This document shows positions 48,012 through 56,696 of a DNA stretch of 64,000 bases, in pieces. The stretch's first letter is position 1. Every line of letters starts with the position of its first letter. The stretch spans positions 190,964-254,963 of the forward strand of contig NZ_JBNDNA010000004.1 of the NCBI RefSeq assembly GCF_049856175.1, in the 5' to 3' direction. Under the pieces are notes generated by a model that saw nothing but the letters and a program-made list of their open reading frames with translations, did not search any database and was not told where the DNA came from. This DNA is from JB111 sp049856175. GTDB lineage: Bacteria > Actinomycetota > Actinomycetes > Actinomycetales > Actinomycetaceae. Position numbers and translations under genes: made by a program.

Positions 48012-48731
48012 TCAGGCCGGGTCGCCGAGCAGCCTCTCCAGCGCGTCGACCGTCTCGACCTCGACGACGGTGTCGCCGACAGCGGGGGTGGCGATGACGT
48101 GGGCGACCGCACGGCCCGCCTGGTCGGCGGTCAGCCACTCCTTCTTCCCCTTCGTGCGGGAGCGCGTGACGACCGGCCCCAGCAGGAGGGACGACGCACG
48201 TGGCGACCCGCCCGCCTCGGCGCTGACCACCTGCCGGAGCATGAGCTGGGCGGCACCCGCCATGCTCACCGGCCCGGCGGTCGCCGCCGCCTCTCGCGCG
48301 GCGGTGCCGGTGATGAACGTGTAGGTACCGTCGGCGGGCAGGGCGCGCACGAGTGCCCGGGCGAGCGCGACGTGCGTGGTGACCGTGCTGACGAAGTCCC
48401 GCCGCCAGGTCTCCTCGGTCAGCTCCCAGACATGCTCACCCTGGTGCCAGCCGCCGATCGCGGCGACGACGTCGGTGACGCCGCGATCGGCGACCCGTGC
48501 GGCGAGCGCCTCCGCGTCCTCGAACGACTCGTACGGGTGGTCGACGAGCAGGAGCCGCGTCGCCAGGTCGGCACCGATCAGGTCACGGAGCTCGGCGAGC
48601 CGCCCCGGACGGGCACTCGGCACGACGACGCGCGCGCCGGCCGTGAGCAGGGCCCGGACGATCCCCTCTCCGACGTTGCCGGTGCCCCCGGCGACGAGGA
48701 CGACGCGTGCGGACAGGTCGTGGGCAGTCAT
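48012..48731 (-). CDS. Short-chain dehydrogenase-like protein lacking the YxxxK motif
   Basis: A 239-residue Rossmann-fold protein. The cofactor loop VLVAGGTGNVGEGIV is intact, and VVAAIGGWHQGEHVWELTEE fits the NAG-equivalent region. Where the catalytic Tyr-x-x-x-Lys should lie the sequence reads TAGPVSMAGAAQLMLRQ, with no Tyr or Lys. It may be a non-catalytic regulator or a variant enzyme. The ATG follows GGGAGG. Confidence 0.8.
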   Translation of the reverse strand: MTAHDLSARVVLVAGGTGNVGEGIVRALLTAGARVVVPSARPGRLAELRDLIGADLATRLLLVDHPYESFEDAEALAARVADRGVTDVVAAIGGWHQGEHVWELTEETWRRDFVSTVTTHVALARALVRALPADGTYTFITGTAAREAAATAGPVSMAGAAQLMLRQVVSAEAGGSPRASSLLLGPVVTRSRTKGKKEWLTADQAGRAVAHVIATPAVGDTVVEVETVDALERLLGDPA

Positions 48732-48867
48732 GGCAGCCTCCCAGGTGCGCCGGGACGGCGGCGCAGACCAGACGATACGCCGACGCCGCACGGCGTCCGC
48801 CGCCGGCCGGTACCCGCCGCACGGGCCGGCCCACCCGGCCGGCCCACCCGGCGGGCGCACCCGCCAC

Positions 48868-49938
48868 TCAGGGTCGGTCGCCGATCGACCCCGCGCCCGT
48901 GTCCGGGCGCGCCCCCGAGGACTCCGCCGAACGCGGTTCCCCGGACAGCGCGAGCAGCCGCGGCAGCAGGTCGGCGAGCGTGACGACGCCGACCCGCCCG
49001 TCCTCGCCGGTGACGAGCGCGATGTGGTGCCGGCCGACGCGCATGAGGTGCGTGGCCTCGGTCAGCGGTGTGTCCGCGGCGATTCCGAGGAGCGGCCGCA
49101 CGTACGGCGCGACGGGCGCGTCCGGGCCGGGCGCGAGCAGGGTGTCGCGCACGTGCAGCACCCCCGTGTACCGGCCGGCGGTGCCGATGATGAGCCGCAG
49201 GTGTCCCGAGCTGCGGGCGAGGTCGCGTGCCTGCCCGGCCGTCGCGTCGGGCGCGAGCGCGGTGACCTCTCCGCCGTCGAGAAGGTCCGCCATCGTCGCG
49301 GCCCTCAGGTCGAGCACCCGGGAGAGCGACGCGTAGGAGAGCGGGTCGAGCGCCCCGACCTCGGCCGAGTGCTCGACGAGGTGACGCAGCGCGTCGGGGT
49401 CCTGCCCGGTGTTGACCTCGTCCACGGGCTCCACGCCGAGGCGCCGCACGATCCCGTTGGCCTGGCCGTTGAGCATGCGCAGCAACGGGCGGGTGACCCA
49501 GAGAAATCCGCGCATGGGGATCGCGAGCAGCATCGCCGACCGCTCCGGGTGGGCGATCGCCCAGGACTTCGGCGCCATCTCACCGACCACGAGGTGGATG
49601 AACGTGACGACGACGAGGGCAGCGACGAACGCGGCGATGTCGGCGGCCACGTACGGCATGCCCGTGACCTCCAGCAGCGGCGTCAGCGCGTGGTGGACGG
49701 CCGGCTTCGTGATCGCACCGAGCGCGAGGGTGCAGACCGTGATGCCGAGCTGCGAGCCCGCGAGGAGCAGCGTGAGCTCCGCGCCGCTGCGCAGGGCCGC
49801 CCGCGCGGACCTCGAGGTGGGCGCGAGCTCCTCGATGCGATGCCGCTTGGCGGAGACGAGGGCGAACTCGGTCGCCACGAAGAACGCGCTGGCGGCGACG
49901 AGCGCGACCGTCACCGCGACCACGACGAGCGGGCTCAT
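48868..49938 (-). CDS. CNNM/DUF21 and CBS-domain membrane protein
   Basis: A 356-residue protein. The N-terminal DUF21 module has about four membrane segments with VAASAFFVATEFALVSAKRH and the hallmark VGEMAPKSWAIAHPE. A pair of CBS domains follows. It lacks the CorC_HlyC domain of its neighbour. Family members are linked to magnesium or sodium transport. The ATG overlaps the stop of the upstream paralogue (ATGA), so the two may form a heteromer. Confidence 0.88.
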   Translation of the reverse strand: MSPLVVVAVTVALVAASAFFVATEFALVSAKRHRIEELAPTSRSARAALRSGAELTLLLAGSQLGITVCTLALGAITKPAVHHALTPLLEVTGMPYVAADIAAFVAALVVVTFIHLVVGEMAPKSWAIAHPERSAMLLAIPMRGFLWVTRPLLRMLNGQANGIVRRLGVEPVDEVNTGQDPDALRHLVEHSAEVGALDPLSYASLSRVLDLRAATMADLLDGGEVTALAPDATAGQARDLARSSGHLRLIIGTAGRYTGVLHVRDTLLAPGPDAPVAPYVRPLLGIAADTPLTEATHLMRVGRHHIALVTGEDGRVGVVTLADLLPRLLALSGEPRSAESSGARPDTGAGSIGDRP

Positions 49939-51377
49939 GACTGCTCCTCGCCGTCGTCGGTCCGGTGGGTCCCACGGGGCGCGTCGCGCCCGGTACGTCC
50001 CTCGCCGAGGAGCGCCTCGTCATCCGGGGTCGGCAGGCTGAGCGTGAGTCGCAGCCGGCTCGGGACCCACTGGTCCACCTCGAGGACCTCCGCGTGGAGC
50101 ACGCCCGGCCGCGGGTCGTCGGTGCGCGCGAACTCGCCGGGGTCGATGGGCAGCTCCACGTCGAACGCGTCGCCGACCTCGGGCAGGCCGTCCGCCAGGT
50201 CGATGGCCAGCCCGGCGATCGTCTCGTAGTCCCCCTCGGGGATCGTCACCCCCAGCGCGCGGCCGACCTCGTCGAGATGGACGGCGCCAGGGGCCTCCCA
50301 CTCCCCCTCGTGCCGGCCGGCGGCGACCTCCTGCGGGGCGGGGTCGTGCTCGTCGGCGATCTCGCCGACAACCTCCTCGGCGAGGTCCTCGAGCGTGAGC
50401 ACGCCGGTGAAGCCGCCGTACTCGTCGACCACGCAGGCGATCCGCCCGCCGTGCCCGAGGTCCTCCATCGCCGAGGTGAGCGAGGCCAGGTGGGACACGA
50501 CGAGCGGCTCGCGCATGATCGCGGTGATCGGCGCATCGTCCGGCAGGTCCGTGCCGAGCAGGTCGTTGAGGTCGACCACGCCGAGGACCTGCTCTGAGTC
50601 CTCGGCGAGCACGGGATAGCGCGTGTGCCCGCCCGCCATCACCTCGCGCAGCTCCCCGACGCTGAGGGAGTCACGGACGACGTCGACCTGCGCGCGCGGG
50701 ATCATCGCGTGCTCGACGTCGCGCTCGGGAAAGTCCAGCACGCGGTCCAGCAGCGTCGACATCGCGGGCGAGAGCGTGGCCGCCTCCCGGGACTCGGCGA
50801 CGATGCTGCGCAGGTCCCGGGCGGTCGCCGAGTGCTCGACGTCGTGCACCGGCTCGATCCTCAGCAGCCGCAGCAGCAGGTTGGAGGCCTGGTCGAAGAT
50901 CGTGATGAGCCACCCGAGCAGGCGCAGGTACCAGGTGGTCGACAGCGCGAGCCGCTCGGCCACCGGTCCCGGCGCGGCGATCGCCAGGTTCTTCGGCACG
51001 AGCTCGCCGAAGAGCATCTGGACGAACGTGGACACCACGAGCGCGACGCCGGTGCCGAGCGCGAGCGCGAGCGCCATCTGCAGACCGGCCGAACCGAGCA
51101 GGTCGCCGACCGCCTGCCCGACCAGCGGTTCGGCGACGTACCCGACGAGCAGCCCGGTCACGGTGATGCCGAGCTGGGCGCCGGAGAGCATGAACGAGGT
51201 GCGCCGGGTGATCTGGAGGGTGCGCCGTGCCGCCGCGTCACCGGCCTCGGCCCGTGCGGCGAGAGCCGACCGGTCGACGGTGATGTAGGCGAACTCCTGG
51301 GCCACGAAGTACGCCGTGGCGGCGGTGATGACGACGATGACGACCAGTCCGACGCCGATCGAGACCACCGGGTTCAC
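49935..51377 (-). CDS. HlyC/CorC-family membrane protein (CNNM type)
   Basis: A 480-residue protein with DUF21 membrane domain (ATAYFVAQEFAYITVDRSAL, MLFGELVPKNLAIAAP), two CBS domains (MIPRAQVDVV, GVVDLNDLLG, CVVDEYGGFTGVLTLEDLAE) and a C-terminal CorC_HlyC domain. Probably a divalent-cation exporter or its regulator. The GTG start follows GGGGGGAG. The historical hemolysin name is not evidence of toxicity. Confidence 0.9.
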   Translation of the reverse strand: MNPVVSIGVGLVVIVVITAATAYFVAQEFAYITVDRSALAARAEAGDAAARRTLQITRRTSFMLSGAQLGITVTGLLVGYVAEPLVGQAVGDLLGSAGLQMALALALGTGVALVVSTFVQMLFGELVPKNLAIAAPGPVAERLALSTTWYLRLLGWLITIFDQASNLLLRLLRIEPVHDVEHSATARDLRSIVAESREAATLSPAMSTLLDRVLDFPERDVEHAMIPRAQVDVVRDSLSVGELREVMAGGHTRYPVLAEDSEQVLGVVDLNDLLGTDLPDDAPITAIMREPLVVSHLASLTSAMEDLGHGGRIACVVDEYGGFTGVLTLEDLAEEVVGEIADEHDPAPQEVAAGRHEGEWEAPGAVHLDEVGRALGVTIPEGDYETIAGLAIDLADGLPEVGDAFDVELPIDPGEFARTDDPRPGVLHAEVLEVDQWVPSRLRLTLSLPTPDDEALLGEGRTGRDAPRGTHRTDDGEEQS

Positions 51378-51555
51378 TCCGCTCCCCCCGGGCGCAGGCG
51401 GGCAGGGGGCGCGGGGCTGGTACTTCGGCCGGGCATCGGTGTCCTCGGGTCGGGGCGGAGCGGGTGGGAGGCAGGCTACTAGGACGAGCACCCCTCGTCG
51501 CACGCCCGGTGCACGGAGCCCCTCCCGACGCGCGTCGGGCACGGCGGCGCCGACC

Positions 51556-51561
51556 TACTCT
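51556..51561 (+). promoter_or_regulatory. -10 element of a probably leaderless transcript
   Basis: TACTCT ends six bases before the GTG start of the next gene, and no ribosome site lies between. This is the spacing of actinobacterial leaderless mRNAs. Confidence 0.5.
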
Positions 51562-51567
51562 GGGTGC

Positions 51568-52326
51568 GTGCCCCACGATCCCTCGAGCTACGGCGCCGCT
51601 CCCCGCCCCGGCCGCCGGTCGACGGACCCCTACTCGAGCGACCTGGAGTCGATGCGCACGGCCGCCGACCACTCCCCCTGGGCCCCGGTCGCCACCGCCG
51701 CCGACCACGCGCACCCTCGCGCGGCCCCCGGGGTGGGGCGTCACGCTCCCGCGACGTCGTGGACCTCGCTCCGGCCGAAGGTCGGTGCCACGCTGCACGG
51801 TCTCGTGCGGATCGGACGCTGGCTCATGGTGCCCCTGATCGTGATGTTCGTCGTCGGCGTCGTCCTGCACTCGCGGATGAGCGACGGAGCGACGGACGTG
51901 CCGCTGGACGGGACACCGGTGACGATCGAGGTCGAGCGCGGCTCCGACGTCTGGCTGTGGGCACCCGAGCAGGCCCCGGCCGTGAGCTGTGCCGGCACGG
52001 ACTCCGCGGGGCTCGGCCTCGACCCGCGCTGGCTCCTGCGACAGCTGACGAACGACGACCACGTGTCGACCCACGTCATGCCCAGCGGGTCGACCGGCAC
52101 GTTCGAGATCGTGTGCGAGCCCGCCGAGGAGACCACCCAGGCCGCACCGCAGGCGACGGAGCACGCCCGCGTGGCACCGGCGCCGTCCCCCCGTGCCCTC
52201 GCCGCCTTCTACCTGCTCGCGCGCGCGAGCACCCTGGGGACCGTCGTCGTCGCCGCCGCTACCGCCGTCCTGTGGATCGTCTGGGGGATCCTGCGCGCGG
52301 CCCGCGTCCTGCCCCGGCTGCGCTGA
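51568..52326 (+). CDS. Two-span membrane protein of unknown function
   Basis: A 252-residue product. The first 80 residues are hydrophilic. TM1 spans about residues 84-101 (LMVPLIVMFVVGVVLHS). An outside domain follows with WLWAPEQAPAVSCAGTDSAG and FEIVCEPAEETT, whose two Cys could form a disulfide. TM2 lies near the C-terminus (VVVAAATAVLWIVWGILRAA), ending in a basic tail. The GTG is chosen from the -10 spacing. No family was recognised. Confidence 0.7.
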   Translation: MPHDPSSYGAAPRPGRRSTDPYSSDLESMRTAADHSPWAPVATAADHAHPRAAPGVGRHAPATSWTSLRPKVGATLHGLVRIGRWLMVPLIVMFVVGVVLHSRMSDGATDVPLDGTPVTIEVERGSDVWLWAPEQAPAVSCAGTDSAGLGLDPRWLLRQLTNDDHVSTHVMPSGSTGTFEIVCEPAEETTQAAPQATEHARVAPAPSPRALAAFYLLARASTLGTVVVAAATAVLWIVWGILRAARVLPRLR

Positions 52327-52380
52327 CTCCGGGTACCTGACGACGCCGGCCCGGGCCGGACCGGCTCAGCCCGGACCGGC

Positions 52381-53781
52381 TCAGACCAGCGGGCCGACGT
52401 CGTCGTGCCCGCGGGCGATCTTGGTCATCGCCTCGCGGGCGACCACCTTGACGCGCTCGCGCACGTGGGCGTCGGTCTCGCCGAGGCGCCGCTCGAAGGC
52501 GTCCAGCGTCTCCCAGCCGACCCAGTCGGTCCAGGGCACGCCCGCGGCGTCGAGCTCGGCGGTCAGGCCCTCGCGGCCCGCGCGCTCCGGGCCGGCGCCG
52601 ACGACCCCGGCCCGGGCGTCCTCCACCACGTGGCCGATCGTCTGCTGCGCGTCGGACTTGGTCGAGCCGATGAGGCCGACGGGTCCGCGCTTGATCCAGC
52701 CCGTGACGTAGACCCCCTGGACGGTCTCGCCGTCCTCGCCCAGCACGCGGCCCTCGACGTTGGGGATGATCCCGCCGCGCACGTCGAACGGGAGGCCGTC
52801 GATCGGGGCCGAGTAGTAGCCGACCGCGCGGTAGACGGCCTGCACGGGCGTCTCGACGAGCCGGCCGGTCCCGCGGACCGAGCCGTCACCGGTGAGCTCG
52901 GTGCGCTCGGTGCGCAGGGCGGTGACCCCGTCCTCGGGCGAGCCGAGGACGGCCGCCGGGGAGTGGAACAGGTGCAGGTGGATGCGGCGCGAGGCGGTGA
53001 GCGTCGAGGGGTCGCGCATCGCGAGGTCCATCAGCGTGTTGACGACCTGCTTGGTCTGGTTCGAGGAGCGGATCGCCTCCTCCGAGCCCTCGTCGAAGTG
53101 GAAGTCCTCCTCGTCGACGAGCAGGTCGACGTCGGGCACCTTGGCGAGCTCGCGCAGCTCGAGCGGCGTGAACTTCACCTGGGCGGGCCCGCGGCGGCCG
53201 AACAGGTGGACGTCCGTGACGGGCGATGCCTCCAGGCCGGCGACGACGTTGGCCGGCACCTCGGTGCTCATCAGGTCCTTCGGGTGCTTGGCCAGGATCC
53301 GTGCGACGTCGAGCGCGACGTTGCCGACCCCGAGGACGGCGATCTCGCGCGCCTGGAGCGGCCACGTGCGCGGCACGTCCGGGTGGCCGTCGTACCAGGA
53401 GACGAAGTCTGCGGCGCCGTGGACCCCGGGCAGGTCGACGCCCGGGATGTCGAGCGGGACGTCGGCGTCGGCGCCGGTGGAGACGATGACGATGTCGTAG
53501 AGCTCGCGCAGCCGCTCCAGGCTCACGTCGCGGCCCACGGCCACGTTGCCCAGGAGGCGCACGTCGCCGCGCGAGAGTACCTTCTCCAGGGCCCGGATGA
53601 TGGCCTTGATGCGAGGGTGGTCGGGCGCGACGCCGTATCGCACGAGCCCGAAGGGGGCCGGGAGCCGTTCGATGAGGTCGATGCGGACGTCCAGCCCCGA
53701 GGCGGAGAGGATGTCGGCGGCGTAGGTGCCGGCGGGTCCGGCCCCGACCAGGGCCACGTGCAGGGGGCGTGCGGCGGTCAC
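52381..53781 (-). CDS. FprA-type ferredoxin/NADP+ reductase (adrenodoxin reductase family)
   Basis: A 466-residue flavoprotein that passes electrons from NADPH to ferredoxins. The FAD motif VALVGAGPAGTYAADIL lies at the N-terminus, the NADP motif is VLGVGNVALDVARIL, and FGLVRYGVAPDHPRIK and YVTGWIKRGPVGLIGSTKSD are diagnostic. The gene stands alone, 81 bases downstream of the mycosin gene on the same strand. Its P450 or other partners are not in the window. Confidence 0.94.
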   Translation of the reverse strand: MTAARPLHVALVGAGPAGTYAADILSASGLDVRIDLIERLPAPFGLVRYGVAPDHPRIKAIIRALEKVLSRGDVRLLGNVAVGRDVSLERLRELYDIVIVSTGADADVPLDIPGVDLPGVHGAADFVSWYDGHPDVPRTWPLQAREIAVLGVGNVALDVARILAKHPKDLMSTEVPANVVAGLEASPVTDVHLFGRRGPAQVKFTPLELRELAKVPDVDLLVDEEDFHFDEGSEEAIRSSNQTKQVVNTLMDLAMRDPSTLTASRRIHLHLFHSPAAVLGSPEDGVTALRTERTELTGDGSVRGTGRLVETPVQAVYRAVGYYSAPIDGLPFDVRGGIIPNVEGRVLGEDGETVQGVYVTGWIKRGPVGLIGSTKSDAQQTIGHVVEDARAGVVGAGPERAGREGLTAELDAAGVPWTDWVGWETLDAFERRLGETDAHVRERVKVVAREAMTKIARGHDDVGPLV

Positions 53782-53862
53782 TGCGTCCTCTCGGCGGGCG
53801 GGATAGGTCCGCGGGCCAGTCTACGGCGGCGGCGCCCGCGGCGAACGGCGGTCCGCGTGAGG

Positions 53863-55251
53863 TCAGCCGCGCCGGCGGGGCGCCTTGGCGAGCAGACCGG
53901 CCCCGCCGACGACGACGAACGCCCCGAACACCCACCACGCCGCGGTGCCCCGGACGGCCTCGAGCGGGTCCTCGGGCCGCTCGGGCACCGCGACGAAGGT
54001 CGGTGCGTCGACCGACGGCGCCTCGTGGACCGGGCTCGGCGGCCCCGGGGCTGCGCCGTCGTCGACGAACGACAGCGCGTCGTAGGGCGCCACGCTGCCC
54101 CAGCCGAGGAGGTCGTCGCGCTCGCCGGGGACCGTGCGCACGGCGGTGACCATGAGCCGGTGGGCCCACTGCGCCGGCGTCTCGTCGGGGTACATCGAGG
54201 CGACCAGCGCGGCGGAGGCGGCGACGTACGCCGTCGCCCAGCTCGAGGCGGCCTCGCCGCCGCCACCGGTGTAGCACTCCTCGCCGGTGACGTACGCGTA
54301 GTAGGCGGGGTCGCCGGGCGCCGCGATCTCGACGTGCTCGCCGGGGATGGAGTCGTCGGTCGCCTCGCCCTCGATCGTGGTCGCCGTCACCGCCAGGGCG
54401 CCGGGGTAGGCGGCGGGGTAGCGCGGTCCCGGCGTGTCGTCGTCGGCGGTCCGCGCGTTCCCGGCGCTCGCCACGACGAGGGAGCCCGCCGCGCTCGCGT
54501 GCTCGACGGCCTCCCGGAGCTCGGGGACGTCTGTGGGGAGGGACATCGAGACCGAGATGATCTGCGCGCCCTGGTCGGCGGCCCAGCGGATGCCCTCGGC
54601 CATGCGCCCGACGTCCGTGCCGTAGCCGGCCTCGATGAGCTCGTCGTCCTCGGTGGTGACGTAGACGCGCACGGGCAGGATCTGGGCCTCGGGAGCCAGG
54701 CCGACCACGTGGGTGCCCTCGGGGTCGCGCGCGGCGATGAGGCTGGCCGCGGCGGTGCCGTGGAAGTGGAAGTCGGTCCGGCCGTCCGAGCTCGACAGGG
54801 GCGGGCCCTCGGTGACGGTCTCCGAGCCGGGCACGGTGCCCATGGAGTCCAGGCCCGGCAGCACGGCCTCGTCCGCCGGCAGATGCGGCTCGCTGGGCGC
54901 GACCCCGGAGTCGACGACGGCGACGGTCACGCCCTCGCCGCGGGACAGCTCCCACGCCTCCTCGACGCCGAGGGCCGGGAGCACCGGCGAGGGCTCGGTC
55001 GGTATCTCCTCGGGGGTGCAGGCGTCGGGCAGCTCGGCCCGCCAGACCGGTCCGATCCGGGCCCGGGACGGGTCGACCGTTGTCGCCTGCACCTGGCCGG
55101 CCCGGCCCGGCGACGCCTCGGCGGGCGCGCCCGGGGCGCCGGAGACCAGGAGCGGGGTGGCGAGCACGGCGGCGCCCGCCAGGACCGCCGCCAGCGCACC
55201 TCCGGGCCGATCGCCACGACGCCCCCGCCCGTGCGCGTGCCGACCGGTCAC
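53863..55251 (-). CDS. mycP: Mycosin-type subtilisin-like protease of the type VII secretion system
   Basis: A 462-residue membrane-anchored serine protease. A signal segment (ALAAVLAGAAVLATPLLVSG) is followed by a subtilase fold with Asp114 (VAVVDSGVA), His164 (DFHFHGTAAASLIA), oxyanion Asn (VVASAGNART) and Ser337 or Ser336 in AASSWATAYVA, a clear departure from the family GTSxAAPxVxG. A C-terminal span (WWVFGAFVVVGGAGLLAKA) and basic tail match mycosins. The GTG overlaps the eccB stop (GTGA). In ESX systems mycosin is needed for secretion, sometimes apart from its protease activity. Confidence 0.9.
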   Translation of the reverse strand: MTGRHAHGRGRRGDRPGGALAAVLAGAAVLATPLLVSGAPGAPAEASPGRAGQVQATTVDPSRARIGPVWRAELPDACTPEEIPTEPSPVLPALGVEEAWELSRGEGVTVAVVDSGVAPSEPHLPADEAVLPGLDSMGTVPGSETVTEGPPLSSSDGRTDFHFHGTAAASLIAARDPEGTHVVGLAPEAQILPVRVYVTTEDDELIEAGYGTDVGRMAEGIRWAADQGAQIISVSMSLPTDVPELREAVEHASAAGSLVVASAGNARTADDDTPGPRYPAAYPGALAVTATTIEGEATDDSIPGEHVEIAAPGDPAYYAYVTGEECYTGGGGEAASSWATAYVAASAALVASMYPDETPAQWAHRLMVTAVRTVPGERDDLLGWGSVAPYDALSFVDDGAAPGPPSPVHEAPSVDAPTFVAVPERPEDPLEAVRGTAAWWVFGAFVVVGGAGLLAKAPRRRG

Positions 55252-56696
55252 GAGCCGTCGCTCTCGGTCTCGCCGCCGGAGGGCGCCTCGGTCCCGGTGC
55301 CGGCCCCGCTCTCGGACTCGTCGCCGGGTCCGCCGAGCGCGGGCAGGTCCAGCGGCTGCAGCCCCGGTCCCTGCGGGAAGAGCCGCACCCACGGGCTCGG
55401 AACGGTCGTCCGGTCCTCCAGCTCGTAGCCGAGCATGCCGAGCGTCTCGCCGCGGGCCCCGAGCAGCGGGTAGGCCCGGCCGGTCTCGTCGATGAAGAAG
55501 TCGGCCGTGAGGAGGCCGCCGCCGCTGCCGGAGACGAGCGCGCCGGCGCCGCCCTCGACCGTGACGGTGTCGTCGGCGACCTCGGGGATGTCGTGGCCCG
55601 CGACGAGCGCGGAGGAGTCGGACTCGTCCATCGCTCCGGCGACGAGGCGGGCACAGGGGGTCGCACCGTCGGTCGCGGTCACGGCGCCCGCGATCTCGTC
55701 CGGCCAGTCGGCGGGGTCGGCGTCGTCACCGGAGGGCATCTGACCGAGGTCTCCGGCGCTGACCGCGATGGCCTCGCTCTCGAGGTGTTCGCCGTCGCCC
55801 AGCCGGTACATCTGGTAGCCGACGTCGCTCAGTGGGTGGAGCTCCCCCGACGCGCCAAGGATGTAGTACGAGACGTCGTCGCCCTCGCCCATGGAGACGG
55901 CCTGTCCGGCGGGGACGTCCTCCAGGCCCGGGAGGGGCTCCGGCATCGGCTCGCCCGCCCCGCTCGTGGCGAGCGGCTCCAGCGGGGCGCCGAGGGCGAA
56001 GAGCTCGAGCCAGGCGGCGGACGTCTCGGGGACCGGCGCCGCGTCGAGCCGGAGCGCGCGGACGATCTGCTGCTCGTGCTCGGCGTCGATCGCGTGCCGC
56101 GTGGCGCCGGAGACGAGCCACAGCGTGCCCTCGACGCGCACGACGATCGCCTGGTCCGGCGCGGGCTCGGCGGAGACCTGGGTGCCGTCCGTGTCGATCG
56201 TGGGGCGACCCAGCGCGGTCCACGACGCGCCCGAGGACGTGACGCACGAGAGCCACTCGTCGTTGACGAGGTCGCCCGGGTCCGGGAGCGAGTCCGGGGC
56301 GTCCGGGATGCCGACGGTCGGGCCGCGCGTGACGCCGGCGACCTCCTCCTGGGACAGCGTCTGGACCGTCATCTCGCCCGCACCGAGCACGAGACGTGCG
56401 GAGGCCGTGTTGAGCACCGGGTACATCACGCCCGAGGACGTGACGTAGCGGGAGCCGTCCTCCTCGACGACGACGAGCGAGCCGTCCTCCCACCCCTCCG
56501 GCTCCCCCGGGGCGAGCCACCGCGAGACGAAACCGCCCGCGAGGATGATCCCGACGAGCACCAGGCCCCCGACGACGCCGCGCCACGGCTTGCCGGGCTC
56601 GAGCTCGCGGCCGTCGGGCGCCCCCGAGACGAAGGAGGTGACGAGGCGCTGCCGGTTGAACCGCTGCGCGTCGAGGATGTCCTTGTTGGAGGCCAT
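55248..56696 (-). CDS. eccB: Type VII secretion protein EccB
   Basis: A 482-residue core component. MASNKDILDAQRFNRQRLVT is the EccB N-terminal signature. One membrane span follows (VVGGLVLVGIILAGGFVSRW, about residues 41-60), then a large outside domain made of repeats with YPVLNTASARLVLG, VSGATRHAIDAEHEQ and GRAYPLLGARG. EccB links the membrane complex to the cell wall side. The gene lies directly after eccD and overlaps mycP. Confidence 0.95.
   Translation of the reverse strand: MASNKDILDAQRFNRQRLVTSFVSGAPDGRELEPGKPWRGVVGGLVLVGIILAGGFVSRWLAPGEPEGWEDGSLVVVEEDGSRYVTSSGVMYPVLNTASARLVLGAGEMTVQTLSQEEVAGVTRGPTVGIPDAPDSLPDPGDLVNDEWLSCVTSSGASWTALGRPTIDTDGTQVSAEPAPDQAIVVRVEGTLWLVSGATRHAIDAEHEQQIVRALRLDAAPVPETSAAWLELFALGAPLEPLATSGAGEPMPEPLPGLEDVPAGQAVSMGEGDDVSYYILGASGELHPLSDVGYQMYRLGDGEHLESEAIAVSAGDLGQMPSGDDADPADWPDEIAGAVTATDGATPCARLVAGAMDESDSSALVAGHDIPEVADDTVTVEGGAGALVSGSGGGLLTADFFIDETGRAYPLLGARGETLGMLGYELEDRTTVPSPWVRLFPQGPGLQPLDLPALGGPGDESESGAGTGTEAPSGGETESDGS

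Noticed and set aside
48868..51377. Hemolysin toxins
   Set aside because: DUF21/CBS/CorC domain order marks membrane transport or regulatory proteins; the hemolysin label is historical.
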